Below are positions 42,661 through 52,419 of a stretch of 64,000 bases of DNA, piece by piece. Position numbers and translations under genes: made by a program. The stretch is taken from assembly GCA_965226475.1 (NCBI GenBank), contig CBDDDJ010000002.1:744001-808000 (forward strand), given 5' to 3'. This DNA comes from JASLMY01 sp965226475. Lineage in GTDB: Bacteria > Pseudomonadota > Alphaproteobacteria > GCA-2731375. A model generated the notes under the pieces. It saw only the letters and a program-made list of their open reading frames with translations. It was not told where the DNA came from and did not search any database. Position 1 is the stretch's first letter. Each line of letters opens with the position of its first letter.

Positions 42661-45600
42661 TCAACTGCAGCCGCTGGTCTCGCCGCAGGTCACGCATTTC
42701 TGGCAGGTGCCGTTGCGGACCAGGGTGAAGTTGCCGCAGGCGCCGCAGGCATCGCCCTCGTAGCCCTGCATGCGAGCCTGGCGGGCCCGGTCCATGGCGT
42801 CGCCGATCGCGTCCGGCGCCGGCGCCCTCTCGGCCGTGGCGGGCATCGCCATCACGGCCGCGCCCACCGCCGAGCCTTCGGCCAGCGCCGCGCCCGAGGC
42901 GTCGGCGGCGACATCGTTGCCGCCCTTGAGCACATAGAGCTGGCCGAGCTGGCCGCGCACGAAACCCTTGGAGGCGAGGTTGCTCACCGCCGCGATCGCG
43001 TTCTCGTCCTCGGCCCGCCCCAGCTCGCCTTCGCTGATGCCGTCGCCAAGGGCGTCGGGACGCAGGTCGTCGACCGCGACATGCGCTAGATCGTTGCGAT
43101 CGAGATAGCTGATCGCCAGCTCGCGAAAGACATAGTCGATTATCGAGGTCGACATCTTGATGGCGTCGTTGCCCTCGACGATGCCGGAGGGATCGAAGCG
43201 GGTGAAGGTGAAGGCCTCGACGAACTCCTCCAGCGGCACGCCGTACTGCAGGCCGATGGAAACGGCGATGGCAAAGTTGTTCATCAGGCTGCGGAAAGCA
43301 GCGCCCTCCTTGTGCATGTCGAGGAAGATTTCACCCAAGCGCCCGTCCTCGTATTCGCCGGTGCGGAGATAGACCTTGTGGCCGCCGACCACCGCCTTCT
43401 GGGTATAGCCCTTGCGCCGATGCGGTAACCGGTCGCGATATTGCCCCACGATCTTCTCGACGACCCGCTCCGCGATCCGCACCGGGGCCTTGTCGACCAC
43501 GGCGTCGACCAGGTCCTCTTCCGCGTCGCTTTCGTCCAGCAGCGCCGTCGCCAGCGGCTGGGAAAGCTTGGAGCCGTCGCGATAGAGGGCGTTCGCCTTC
43601 AAGCCGAGCTTCCAGGACAATTCGTACGCCTTGCCGCAATCCTCGACCGAGGCGCCGTTCGGCATGTTGATGGTCTTGGAGATCGCGCCCGAGATGAAGG
43701 GTTGGGCCGCCGCCATCATGCGGATGTGCGCATCGGTCGAGAGGAAGCGCTTGCCGATCCGGCCGCAGGGGTTGGCGCAGTCGAAGACCGGCAAATGCTC
43801 TTCCTTCAGGCCCGGCGCGCCCTCGAGCGTCATGGCGCCGCTGCAGAAGGTGTTGGCCGCCTCGATCTCGTCGCGGGCAAAGCCGAGCGTCGCCAGCATG
43901 TCGAAGGCGCGATCGTCCAGCTGCTCGTCCGAGATGCCCAGCACGTCGCGGCAAAAACCCTCGCCCAAGGTCCAGCGGTTGAAAACGAAGCGGATGTCGA
44001 AAGCGCTTTCGAGGGCCGCTTCCAGCTTCTCGAGCGCCGCCGGATCGAAGCCGGCCTCGGCGAGGCGGGCATGGTTGACGCCGGGGGCGCCGTCCAATGT
44101 GCCGCGGCCGACCGCGTAATCGACGATATCCGAGATCTCCGCCTCTTCGTAGCCGAGGGTGGCGAGCGCGCGGGGCACCATCCGGTTGATGATCTTGAAA
44201 TAGCCCCCACCGGCCAGCTTCTTGAACTTAACCAGGGCAAAATCCGGCTCGATCCCCGTCGTGTCGCAGTCCATCACCAGGCCGATGGTGCCGGTGGGCG
44301 CGATCACGGTGGCCTGCGCATTGCGGTAGCCGTGTTTTTCGCCCAACGCCACGGCCCGGTTCCAGGCCGACGCCGCCGCGCGGGCGGCGTCGGCGTCGGG
44401 ACAATTGGCGATGTCGAGCGGCACCGGCGGGGTTTCCAGGCCTTCGTAGCCCTCTGTCTCGCCGCGTGCCGCGCGGCGATGGTTGCGCATGACCCTGAGC
44501 ATGGAATCACGGTTGTTCTCGAACTCGGCGAAGCCGCCGAGCTCGCCCGCCATCTCGGCCGAGGTGGCATAGGCGGTACCGGACAGAATCGCGCTCAGGG
44601 CGCCGCACATGGCCCGGCCTTCGTCGCTATCGTAGGAAAGACCGAGGCTCATCAACAGACCGCCGATGTTGGCGTAGCCGAGACCCAGCGTTCGGTAGAG
44701 GTAGGAGAGTTCCGCGATCCGGGCGGAGGGGAACTGCGCCATCAGCACTGAAATCTCCAGCACGATGGTCCACAGGCGCACGGCGTGCTCAAAGGCCGCG
44801 ACGTCGAAGCCGCCATCCTCGGGGCGGTAAGCCATCAGGTTGAGGGACGCGAGATTGCAGGCCGTGTCGTCAAGGAACATGTACTCCGAACAGGGGTTCG
44901 AGGCGTTGATCGCGCCGCCGGCCGGACAGGTGTGCCACTCGTTCACGGTCGAGTGGTACTGGATGCCGGGATCGGCGCAAGACCAGGCGGCCTCGCCGAT
45001 CTGGCGCCACAGGTCGCGGGCGGGAATGGTTTTCGCCACCCCTCCATCGGTGCGGTTGATCAGGTTCCAGGGACCGTCCTCCTCCACCGCGCGGAGGAAG
45101 TCGTTGGTGACGCGGACGGAGTTGTTGGAGTTCTGGCCGGAAACGGTCAGGTAGGCTTCCGAATCCCAGTCGGTGTCGTAGGTTTTGAAGTCGATTCTGT
45201 CGTAGCCCTGGCGCGCGAAGTCGATCGCCCGCTTGACGCAGTTCTCCGGGATCAGGGCCCGGCGCGCATCGCGGATGGCCTGCTTTAGCGCGAGGTTTCG
45301 CGCCGGTTCGAAACGGTCCTCGCTCTCGCCCGCCCGGCAGGCCGCCAGCACGGCGTTCAGGTGTTTCTCCGCGAGGCGCGAGCCGGAAACGAGGGCGGCG
45401 ACCTTCTGTTCCTCCACCACCTTCCAATTGACGTAGGCCTCGATGTCCGGGTGGTCGGCGTCGACCACGACCATTTTGGCCGCGCGCCGCGTGGTGCCGC
45501 CCGACTTGATGGCGCCGGCCGCCCTGTCGCCGATCTTGAGGAAGCTCATCAGGCCGGACGACTTGCCGCCGCCCGAGAGCGACTCACCCGCGCCACGCAG

Positions 45601-46311
45601 GTTGGAGAAGTTGGTGCCGGTGCCGGAGCCGTATTTGAACAGCCGCGCCTCGCGGATCCAGAGGTCCATGATTCCGCCCTCGTTGACGAGGTCGTCGGCG
45701 ATGGACTGGATGAAGCAGGCATGCGGCTGCGGGCGCTCGTAGGCGCTCATCGAGGCGCGCACCTCGCCGGTTTGGAAGTCGACATAGTGATGGCCCTGGG
45801 CCGGGCCGTCGATGCCGTAGGCCCAGTGCAGGCCGGTGTTGAACCATTGCGGCGAATTGGGCGCGCCCATCTGGCGGGCCAGCATGTGGCAATGCTCGTC
45901 GAAGAAGGCCCAGGCGTCCTCTTCCGAATCGAAATAGCCACCCTTCCAGCCCCAATAGGTCCAGGTGCCGGCGAGGCGCTGGAAGACCTGCTTGGCACTG
46001 CTCTCGGAAGTGCCGCGTTCGCCCACCGGCAGTACCGCCAGGGCCTCGGCGTCCGCCTCGCTGCGCCACAGCCATTTCGGCACGTCGGCTTCCTCGACCT
46101 TGCGCAAGCGGGTGGGCAGGCCGGCCTTGCGGAGGTATTTCTGCGCCAGCACGTCGACGGCGACCTGCGACCAGGCGCTCGGCACCTCGATATCGTCGCG
46201 GCTGAAGACCACCCCGCCGTCGGGATTACGGATTTCGCTCTTGGCGACGCGAAATTCGACGCCGTCGAAGGGCGAGCGACCCGCTTCCGTGAAATGCCTC
46301 TGAATGCGCAT
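42661..46311 (-). CDS. nrdJ: Adenosylcobalamin-dependent (class II) ribonucleotide reductase
   Basis: The product is 1216 residues from MRIQRHFTEAGRSPF; the in-frame upstream extension lacks the family's sequence. GAPNSPQWFNTGLHWAYGI is an N-terminal hallmark, with HACFIQSIADDLVNEGGIM, KYGSGTGTNFSNLRGAGE, CSEYMFLDDTACNLASLNL and PTGTIGLVMDCDTTGIEPD in the catalytic barrel. The C-terminus ends in a Cys cluster, CGACGNFTLVRNGTCQKC and CGETSGC, used for reduction and zinc binding. It makes deoxyribonucleotides in a B12-dependent, oxygen-independent way. The gene is long and has no frameshift. Confidence 0.97.
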   Translation of the reverse strand: MRIQRHFTEAGRSPFDGVEFRVAKSEIRNPDGGVVFSRDDIEVPSAWSQVAVDVLAQKYLRKAGLPTRLRKVEEADVPKWLWRSEADAEALAVLPVGERGTSESSAKQVFQRLAGTWTYWGWKGGYFDSEEDAWAFFDEHCHMLARQMGAPNSPQWFNTGLHWAYGIDGPAQGHHYVDFQTGEVRASMSAYERPQPHACFIQSIADDLVNEGGIMDLWIREARLFKYGSGTGTNFSNLRGAGESLSGGGKSSGLMSFLKIGDRAAGAIKSGGTTRRAAKMVVVDADHPDIEAYVNWKVVEEQKVAALVSGSRLAEKHLNAVLAACRAGESEDRFEPARNLALKQAIRDARRALIPENCVKRAIDFARQGYDRIDFKTYDTDWDSEAYLTVSGQNSNNSVRVTNDFLRAVEEDGPWNLINRTDGGVAKTIPARDLWRQIGEAAWSCADPGIQYHSTVNEWHTCPAGGAINASNPCSEYMFLDDTACNLASLNLMAYRPEDGGFDVAAFEHAVRLWTIVLEISVLMAQFPSARIAELSYLYRTLGLGYANIGGLLMSLGLSYDSDEGRAMCGALSAILSGTAYATSAEMAGELGGFAEFENNRDSMLRVMRNHRRAARGETEGYEGLETPPVPLDIANCPDADAARAAASAWNRAVALGEKHGYRNAQATVIAPTGTIGLVMDCDTTGIEPDFALVKFKKLAGGGYFKIINRMVPRALATLGYEEAEISDIVDYAVGRGTLDGAPGVNHARLAEAGFDPAALEKLEAALESAFDIRFVFNRWTLGEGFCRDVLGISDEQLDDRAFDMLATLGFARDEIEAANTFCSGAMTLEGAPGLKEEHLPVFDCANPCGRIGKRFLSTDAHIRMMAAAQPFISGAISKTINMPNGASVEDCGKAYELSWKLGLKANALYRDGSKLSQPLATALLDESDAEEDLVDAVVDKAPVRIAERVVEKIVGQYRDRLPHRRKGYTQKAVVGGHKVYLRTGEYEDGRLGEIFLDMHKEGAAFRSLMNNFAIAVSIGLQYGVPLEEFVEAFTFTRFDPSGIVEGNDAIKMSTSIIDYVFRELAISYLDRNDLAHVAVDDLRPDALGDGISEGELGRAEDENAIAAVSNLASKGFVRGQLGQLYVLKGGNDVAADASGAALAEGSAVGAAVMAMPATAERAPAPDAIGDAMDRARQARMQGYEGDACGACGNFTLVRNGTCQKCVTCGETSGCS

Positions 46312-46865
46312 GGACCTGCCCCCATTTTTCTTGCCGCCGCCGGCGCCGACCACGCCGACACGTCTTCCCCGCCCGGACACGCGTCCACGTGACTCCGGGT
46401 TCCCGTCCGTTAATGCCTTTTCCAAGTGTGCCTAGATCTTGTGTCGAGGCGTTGCTTGAGGCCCATATGTAGCCATGGGGCAAATAGTGGTGTCAACATC
46501 TATCGTTGGCCAACTACAAAAAAGACGCGATGTTGCGTCCCCGTCACAAATCATCAAATAGAGATGAAGCTTATACTAGGCGAATACTTACTATACGCGC
46601 CGTTCTTCTTGGGACCACGCGTCGATACCGTGGGTTATGTTGAACAAATGGCACGCCGGAAACGCCCGCCAGCCACAGCGGTGGAGATTATCGATTCGGC
46701 CGCGCCGGCGCAACGACATTTTTGTGGCTCAGCGGCGTGAGCGTCCCAAATCTGGGAAAATTGTGGCGAGGGGGCCACGAATTCCGCCCGGGCCGGCTTG
46801 CCAGGGCGGGCACGCGCGTGGTCCATTCCGGGAAAGCGGAGAGAATCGGCCGGGGGAGAGAGACG
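46312..46865. other. Intergenic region between divergent nrdJ and the PEP-mutase-family gene
   Basis: About 550 bases lie here. The part at 46440-46640 is noticeably AT-richer than its surroundings. It holds a plausible minus-strand promoter for nrdJ. I looked for a cobalamin riboswitch (the conserved GCCACTG box on the minus strand) and for tRNA-like folds and found neither. Short open frames have no recognisable product. Confidence 0.5.
46427..46496 (-). promoter_or_regulatory. Candidate nrdJ promoter with possible NrdR-like box
   Basis: On the minus strand a perfect TTGACA (46491-46496) is followed after 19 bases by TACATA (46466-46471). Just downstream, 46427-46444 reads ACACAAGATCTAGGCACA, half of which resembles the ACACnAnATnTnGTGT consensus of NrdR boxes. 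The spacing is one or two bases longer than ideal. The call is by eye only. Confidence 0.35.
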
Positions 46866-47738
46866 ATGGCGACGGCGGAACTCACATTGGCGGCGCGGTT
46901 GACCGAACCGGGACTGGTCGTGGCGCCGGGAATCTTCGACCTGATCTCGGCCCGGATGGCGGACAGTCTCGGCTTCGAGGCGCTCTACATGACCGGCTAC
47001 GGGGTCGCGGCCTCGCTCCTGGGCATGCCGGACGCGGGCTATGCGACCTATTCGGACATGGTGGGCCAGGTGGCCCGGATCGCCGAACGCACGTCGACAC
47101 CGCTCATCGCCGACGCCGACACCGGTTTCGGCGGCGCCCTCAACGTCGCCCAGGCGGTGCGCGGCTATGAGCGCGCCGGCGCCGCCGCGATCCAGATCGA
47201 GGACCAGGAATTCCCCAAGAAGTGCGGCCACACCTTGGGCCGCAAAGTGGTGCCGCTCGAGGACATGGCGACCAAGATCCGCGTCGCGGCCGACACACGC
47301 GACGACGCCGATTTCCTCATCGTCGCCCGCACCGACGCGCGCACCACGCACGGCATCGACGAGGCGCTCAGGCGGGGCGAGGCCTTCGCCGAGGCCGGCG
47401 CCGACGTCCTCTTCATCGAATCACCCGAAAGCGAGGAAGAAATGGCCCGCATCGGCCGTAGCTTCGATGCCCCTTTGTTGGCCAACATGGTGCCCGACGG
47501 CCGCACCCCGATGCTGAGCAAGGCGCGTCTGGAAGAAGTCGGCTACAAAATCGCCATCTACCCCAGCGCCGGCTTCGTCGCGGCGGCGAGGGCGCTGCAT
47601 GATTCCTACGCCCACCTGCGCGATACCGGCTCCACCATCGACACGCCGGTCGCCTTCTACCCCTTCGCCGAGATGAACACGCTGATGGGCTTCGAGGCGG
47701 TCTGGGCCTTCGACGAGAAGTACGGCGAGGGGGCCTGA
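46866..47738 (+). CDS. Isocitrate lyase/PEP mutase superfamily enzyme
   Basis: The product is 290 residues. VVAPGIFDLISARMADSLGF is the barrel start, IADADTGFGG supplies the metal-binding acids (D83, D85), and IEDQEFPKKCGH holds the catalytic loop KKCGH (118-122). LIVARTDARTTHGIDEAL follows. This pattern is shared by methylisocitrate lyase PrpB, dimethylmalate lyase and carboxyvinyl-carboxyphosphonate mutase, which form or cleave C-C bonds of 2-methylated dicarboxylates. The absence of prpC or prpD nearby argues against naming it prpB. It is followed 71 bp later by a cupin gene. Confidence 0.88.
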   Translation: MATAELTLAARLTEPGLVVAPGIFDLISARMADSLGFEALYMTGYGVAASLLGMPDAGYATYSDMVGQVARIAERTSTPLIADADTGFGGALNVAQAVRGYERAGAAAIQIEDQEFPKKCGHTLGRKVVPLEDMATKIRVAADTRDDADFLIVARTDARTTHGIDEALRRGEAFAEAGADVLFIESPESEEEMARIGRSFDAPLLANMVPDGRTPMLSKARLEEVGYKIAIYPSAGFVAAARALHDSYAHLRDTGSTIDTPVAFYPFAEMNTLMGFEAVWAFDEKYGEGA

Positions 47739-47809
47739 GCCCGGGCGGATCGCGCGGGCCCCGTTGCCCGCGCCGGCGACGAACGCTCGTACCGTGGGAG
47801 CCTCGACGC

Positions 47810-48214
47810 ATGGTCGACTACGCACTGAAGCGCCTGCCGACGGACCCGGACGCCATCGCGCCCGATGGCTTCGAGGTCCGCATCCTACTCGGCTTGGCGG
47901 GCGGTGGGATGGCCCATTTCGAACTCGGGCCGGGCCGGGTGGACAAGGCCGTCACGCACCGGACGGTCGAGGAAATCTGGGACGTCGTCTCCGGCCGGGG
48001 CGAGATGTGGCGCAAGCTGGGGGATCGGGAAAGCACAGACGCCGTCTACCCGGGCATCGCGCTGACCCTGCCCTTGGGCGTCCATTTCCAGTTCCGCAGT
48101 TTCGGAGACGAACCCCTCGCCGCCATCGCCATCACCATGCCGCCCTGGCCCGGCGAGGGGGAAGCGATCGTCGTCGAGGGGCCGTGGGCGCCGACGGTGT
48201 CAGCGCGACCTTGA
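47810..48214 (+). CDS. Cupin-domain protein
   Basis: The product is 134 residues, essentially one small beta-barrel. FEVRILLGLAGGGMAHFELGP leads to TVEEIWDVVSGRGEMWRKLG, which resembles cupin motif 1 with Glu retained but few His. GIALTLPLGVHFQFRSFGDE is motif 2 with one His. GGGAG precedes the ATG. Stand-alone cupins act as small isomerases, dioxygenases or sensors. It is probably co-transcribed with the PEP-mutase-family gene. Confidence 0.72.
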   Translation: MVDYALKRLPTDPDAIAPDGFEVRILLGLAGGGMAHFELGPGRVDKAVTHRTVEEIWDVVSGRGEMWRKLGDRESTDAVYPGIALTLPLGVHFQFRSFGDEPLAAIAITMPPWPGEGEAIVVEGPWAPTVSARP

Positions 48215-48284
48215 CGGTTGGTCGTTGCCGAGCACGGCTGCAAGCTTATGCTCGCCCATCGAACATGGGATAGGAGATCCGCGA

Positions 48285-48515
48285 ATGTCCCTCTCTCGCG
48301 GCAAATTGCTTCATCACGTCCGAGAGATCGGCATGGTCATCTGCGGCGTCATACTCACGCTCGTCCCATTGGCGATCTGGGCCGCCTGGTCGAAAACCGT
48401 CATGTACGTCGTCTTGACAGTATGCATCCTGACGGTGGCGTCCGTCATCGCCTTGGCGCAAATCGACGGGGACGAAGACGAGGTGTCGCCAAATCGGGAA
48501 CCTCATGATCCCTGA
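48285..48515 (+). CDS. Small two-helix membrane protein of unknown function
   Basis: The product is 76 residues. The start is chosen at the ATG at 48285 because TAGGAGATC lies just upstream. EIGMVICGVILTLVPLAIWA and TVMYVVLTVCILTVASVIAL are two predicted membrane helices, followed by an acidic tail QIDGDEDEVSPNREPHDP facing probably the cytoplasm. I do not recognise a family. Confidence 0.6.
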   Translation: MSLSRGKLLHHVREIGMVICGVILTLVPLAIWAAWSKTVMYVVLTVCILTVASVIALAQIDGDEDEVSPNREPHDP

Positions 48516-48599
48516 CGAAGCTTGAAGACCCTGCGAACAAATCTTGAAAGCCGGACTTATACCGGTGAGCCCTTGAATTGACCTCTCGGCTCGCACGGT

Positions 48600-48700
48600 C
48601 GTCATCGCGTGCGGAGCGTGGCGATCCAGCCGGCCTCGACGGTATTGCGCGGCATCGAGGCGGACTGGATCACCACGGCGCTTCGCCCCTCGCGATGACG
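48600..48700. repeat. Palindromic intergenic repeat element (about 101 bp)
   Basis: The outer arms CGTCATCGCG (48600-48609) and CGCGATGACG (48691-48700) are perfect complements. Inside them GTGGCGATCCAG pairs with CTGGATCACCAC with one mismatch, so the whole unit can fold into a long hairpin. The CGTCATCGCG...GGCGATCCAG...GGATCACCACGGCGC wording matches a type of dispersed intergenic repeat common in Rhodospirillales genomes. Only one copy is in this window. Confidence 0.7.
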
Positions 48701-48747
48701 GTGGTGTCCGTCGGCCGGTGAAGAGTCGCTTCATCTGCTCGCCGGTA

Positions 48748-50250
48748 TTAGTAAGCTCCCGCCGCCAACGCCTCCGCCCGTTCCATCAGCAGCGCCCGGT
48801 CGATCTTGTTGGTGCTCGCCAGCGGCATCTCGTCGAGGAAATGCACCTCGCGGGGATGCTGGTAGGCCGGGCCGCCGGCCAGCGCGTGGACCTTGACCGC
48901 CTGGGCATCGATCTCGGCGCCATTGGCGGCGACGACGAAGGCGATGGGGCGGGTGCCGCGGATCTCGTCCGCGACGGGGACGACGCAGGCCTGGTCGATT
49001 CCCGGGTGGGCCTCCAGCAGGCGTTCGACCTCCAACGGATAGACGTTCTCGCCGTTGGAGACGAACATGTCGTCGGCGCGGCCGACGAAATAGTGAAAGC
49101 CGTTCTGGTCGCGGCGCATGATGTCGTCGGTGATGTAGTAGCCGTCCGCCGTCATCGCCTCGGCCGTCTTCTCCGGCAGGTTCAAGTATCCCGGCATGCA
49201 CGCGGGGCAGTCGACCTGGAGGACGCCCTGGTCCGCATCCAGGTCGTCGCCGTCGGCCAGGCGGATGCGGGCCTCGGCCAGGGGATAGCCGAGCGCGAGG
49301 TCGGGCGTGGCCAGGCCGTCCGGGTGGGCGCCGAAGTTGGCCGGCCCGGCCTCCGTGGTGCCGTAGCCGTAGACGATGCGCGCGCCCGGGAAGGTCTCGC
49401 GGATCAGGTCGAAGAGGCCCTGCGTCGCCGGTGCCGAGCCCATGGCGACGACGCCGACCGAGCTTCGATCGACGCGCGCCAGCAGCTCGTGGGCGCGCAC
49501 GACACGGGCCATCATCGGCGGCACGGAGGTCAGCCAGGTGCAGCGGAACCGCTCGATCGCCTCCAGATAGCCTTCCTCGGTGAAGCGGGGGAGCAGGACC
49601 TGGCTGCCGCCCGCCAGCTGCGCCACCTTCGAGATCGCCAGCGCGTTCATGTGATAGAGCGGGGCCGCCACCAGGAAACGGTGCTCGCCCGCGCCGGTAT
49701 TGGCGCGGATGCGGGTCCGGGCGGCCCAGAGATGGCCCCGGTGGGTGAGCGGCACGCCCTTCGGCACGCCGGTCGAGCCCGAGGTGTAGAGGATCATCGC
49801 CACGTCGTCCGCCTCCGGGCGGAACACCTCGACCTCGCCCGCCTCGCCGAAATCCACTAGGCCGCCGCCGATGACGGCATGCGCCATGCCGTCCGGCAAT
49901 AGCGCTCGGCACTCGGCGTCGACGAAGGCGAAGGCGACCCCGGCGTCGCGCAGCACATGGGAAATCGTCGCGGGCGGGAAGCGCCAGTTGACCGGGACCG
50001 AGATCATGCCAGCCCGCATGGTGGCGAAATAGGCGATCAGATAGTCGGCGCCGTTGGCCGCCAGGATGGCGATGCGATCCTCCGGCGCAAGGCCGCGGCC
50101 GAGCAGGCCGCGGGCGACGGCATTGGCCAGGCGGTCGACCTCCCCATGGGTCAGCGTCACCGGCCGCGCCCAATCCCCGGCGTCGACGATCGCGACGCGG
50201 TCGGGATCGTGCCCCCGGTTGAGGTCGCCCAGGTTGCCGCTATCGGTCAT
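48748..50250 (-). CDS. Acyl-CoA synthetase (AMP-forming ligase)
   Basis: The product is 500 residues from MTDSGNLGDLNRGHD. The ATP-binding motif is MILYTSGSTGVPKGVPL, then YGYGTTEAG, GYYITDDIMRRDQNGFHYFV and the C-terminal catalytic Lys in LASTNKIDRALL. It activates a carboxylic acid to its CoA thioester; the acid is not predictable. It follows an enoyl-CoA hydratase family gene by 7 bp, so the two likely serve one acyl-CoA pathway. Confidence 0.93.
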   Translation of the reverse strand: MTDSGNLGDLNRGHDPDRVAIVDAGDWARPVTLTHGEVDRLANAVARGLLGRGLAPEDRIAILAANGADYLIAYFATMRAGMISVPVNWRFPPATISHVLRDAGVAFAFVDAECRALLPDGMAHAVIGGGLVDFGEAGEVEVFRPEADDVAMILYTSGSTGVPKGVPLTHRGHLWAARTRIRANTGAGEHRFLVAAPLYHMNALAISKVAQLAGGSQVLLPRFTEEGYLEAIERFRCTWLTSVPPMMARVVRAHELLARVDRSSVGVVAMGSAPATQGLFDLIRETFPGARIVYGYGTTEAGPANFGAHPDGLATPDLALGYPLAEARIRLADGDDLDADQGVLQVDCPACMPGYLNLPEKTAEAMTADGYYITDDIMRRDQNGFHYFVGRADDMFVSNGENVYPLEVERLLEAHPGIDQACVVPVADEIRGTRPIAFVVAANGAEIDAQAVKVHALAGGPAYQHPREVHFLDEMPLASTNKIDRALLMERAEALAAGAY

Positions 50251-50257
50251 CGTGGCC

Positions 50258-51058
50258 TCAACGGCCCTGGAAGACGGTCGGGCGCTTCTCGACGAAGGAG
50301 GCGACGCCCTCGGCCGCGTCTTCCGTCTCGGAAAGCCCCATGTTGATGTCCTTGTAGGCGGCGAAGGACTGCTCGAAGCCGCGCTCCAGGGCGGAGCGGG
50401 CACTGGCCAGCGTGGCATGGACGGCGAGCGGGGCCTGTTCGGCGATCCGTTCGGCGATCAGCCGGGCGCGCGGCAGTTCCTCGCCCGGCGCCACCACCTC
50501 CTGCACGAAATTGCAGCGAAGCGCCGTCTCGGCATCGAACTCGTCGCCGGTCAGGAGGTGCAGCATGGCGTGGCCCCAGCCGGCCCTCTCGACCATGCGG
50601 GCACAGGCCCCGCCCGCCGCCATGATGCCGCGCCGCACCTCCAGCTGGGAGAAGCGGCAATCACTCGCGGCAACCGAGATGTCGGGGGCCAGCAGCAGCT
50701 CGATGCCGATGGTGTAGGTGATGCCCTTGACCGCGACGACCATGGGCTTGGTCCGGCGCGGCGCGGAAAGGTCGAGGGGGTCGATCCCGCCCTCGGCCCA
50801 ATGTCGCTTGCCGGCTTTGATGAGCGGCGCCACCTTCGGCAGGTCGAGCCCAGCGGTGAAGTGCGGGCCCGCGGCGCTCAGAATACCGACGCGCAAGCTC
50901 TCGTCCCGCTCCAGCTCGGTATATGCCTCGGAGAGTTCCACCAGCATCTTCGGCGTGAAGCCGTTCAGTTTCGCAGGCCGGTCGATGGTAATTTCCAGCA
51001 GATGGGCGGCACGGCTGGTGGTCACCCGCCCCTCGGCGTTGTCGTCGTGTCCGCTCAC
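50258..51058 (-). CDS. Enoyl-CoA hydratase/isomerase family protein
   Basis: The product is 266 residues from a GTG at 51058 with GAGGGAGC upstream; an earlier in-frame start is also open. LLEITIDRPAKLNGFTPKML starts the crotonase fold, GPHFTAGLDLPKVAPLI is the first oxyanion loop and MVVAVKGITYTIGIELLLA the second. ASFVEKRPTVFQGR ends it. Crotonases hydrate, isomerise or hydrolyse acyl-CoA. It is upstream of and nearly touching the acyl-CoA synthetase gene. Confidence 0.9.
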   Translation of the reverse strand: MSGHDDNAEGRVTTSRAAHLLEITIDRPAKLNGFTPKMLVELSEAYTELERDESLRVGILSAAGPHFTAGLDLPKVAPLIKAGKRHWAEGGIDPLDLSAPRRTKPMVVAVKGITYTIGIELLLAPDISVAASDCRFSQLEVRRGIMAAGGACARMVERAGWGHAMLHLLTGDEFDAETALRCNFVQEVVAPGEELPRARLIAERIAEQAPLAVHATLASARSALERGFEQSFAAYKDINMGLSETEDAAEGVASFVEKRPTVFQGR

Positions 51059-51170
51059 CCGTCTCGCTCCCTCGCCACACACGGCGGCACTCTAATCGTC
51101 ACGCCCGCGTGGCGGCAAGGAAGGCTGCGTGTAAACTGCGCCGGCCCTTGATGGACCAGAGCGTGGCGCG

Positions 51171-52419
51171 ATGAAGACCATCTGGAAACGCCTGTTGATC
51201 TTGCCGCCGCTGGCGATCGGCGGCGTCCTGCTGGCCTGGGCGATCCTCGACGATTTGCCCCCGGAGCGCGGTGGCGGAGGTGCCGGGCCGTATCGTCGAG
51301 AAGGCGGATCGCCTGGCCAAGGGCGCCGTCATCACGAAGGGCACAGTGCTCTTCCGCCTCGATCCCGTCGACCACGCCATCGCCATCGCCGAGGCCGAGG
51401 CCGACATCAAGGTGGCCGAAGCGGAACTGCGGGAATTGGAGATCAACCGGAGCAACCTGGAGGCCAGCCGCGAGATCGAGCGCCGGGCGCTGGCGCTGGG
51501 CCAGCGGGAACTGACCCGCAAGCGCGAGCTGGCGAAGCGTGGCACCCTGGCCAAGGCGGCGCTGGATGCCGAGGAGCGCGGTTTGCTGGCACTCCAGCAG
51601 AAGGTACGCGACCTCGACAACCAGCTGCGCCGACTGCCGGCCCAGCGCGATCTGAAACAGGCCCGCCGCCTGCAGGCCGAGGCCCGGCTGGAGCGCGCGC
51701 GCCGCGACCTGGCACGAAGCGAGATCACCGCGCCCTTCGATCTCCGTATCGCCGAGGTCGACGGTGAAGTGGCGGAATTCGTCGCCGCCGGCGCCGTGCT
51801 GGCGACGGGCGATGCCATCGATGTCGCGGAGGTGACCGCGCAGTTCGCGCCGGCCCGCATCCGCAACCTGATCGCGCCCGATGCCGTGAAGGGCCCGGTG
51901 ACCATCGCCACCTTCGCCCGCATCGCCGAGATCGCCGAGCTGGAGGCGATCGTCCGCCTGCGCGTCGACGGGGCACCGATCGAGTGGCCGGCCCGCTTCG
52001 ACCGCTTCAACGACACGGTCGACCCCGAGACCCGCACCATCGGCGCCATCGTGGCGGTCTACGATCCCTACGGCGCCACCAAGCCCGGCATCCGGCCCCC
52101 GCTGATCAAGGGCTTCCGCGTCGAAGTCGAGCTGCGAGGCACCGCGCGCCCGGCCTTGCCGGTCGTGCCGCGCGACGTGCTCGACCAGGGGCACGTGCTG
52201 ATCGTCGATGGCGAGGGCCGGCTGCGCCGCCGGGAAATCGAGGTGGCGTTGGCGCAGGGTGGCTTCGCCGCAATATCGAAGGGGCTGGCTCCAGGCGAAC
52301 GGGTCGTGGTCTCAGACCTGGTGCCGGCGATCGAAGGGATGCGGATCGATGCCGTCGTCGACGCGGAACTCGCCCGCCGGCTGAAGGCCGAAGCGCGGGG
52401 CGAGGGACCGCTTCGATGA
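51171..52419 (+). pseudogene. RND efflux adaptor (membrane fusion protein) with N-terminal deletion and frameshift
   Basis: The natural start at 51171 gives MKTIWKRLLILPPLAIGGVL and LLAWAILDDLPPER, the membrane anchor. At about 51267-51273 this frame loses homology and the adaptor continues in another frame from VAEVPGRIVEKADRLAKGAV. Homologues have roughly 40-50 residues between these parts, so a deletion that also shifted the frame is the simplest reading. The body has the coiled-coil hairpin (residues about 45-160) and the lipoyl/beta-barrel parts. Its stop overlaps the start of the RND pump. An anchorless product from the GTG at 51271 is possible. Confidence 0.8.

Noticed and set aside
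46426..46740. 104-residue plus-strand frame in the AT-richer gap
   Set aside because: Composition and sequence look non-coding and there is no ribosome site.
46312..46865. Cobalamin riboswitch or tRNA in the nrdJ upstream gap
   Set aside because: No B12-box-like GCCACTG on the correct strand and no cloverleaf pairing found by eye.
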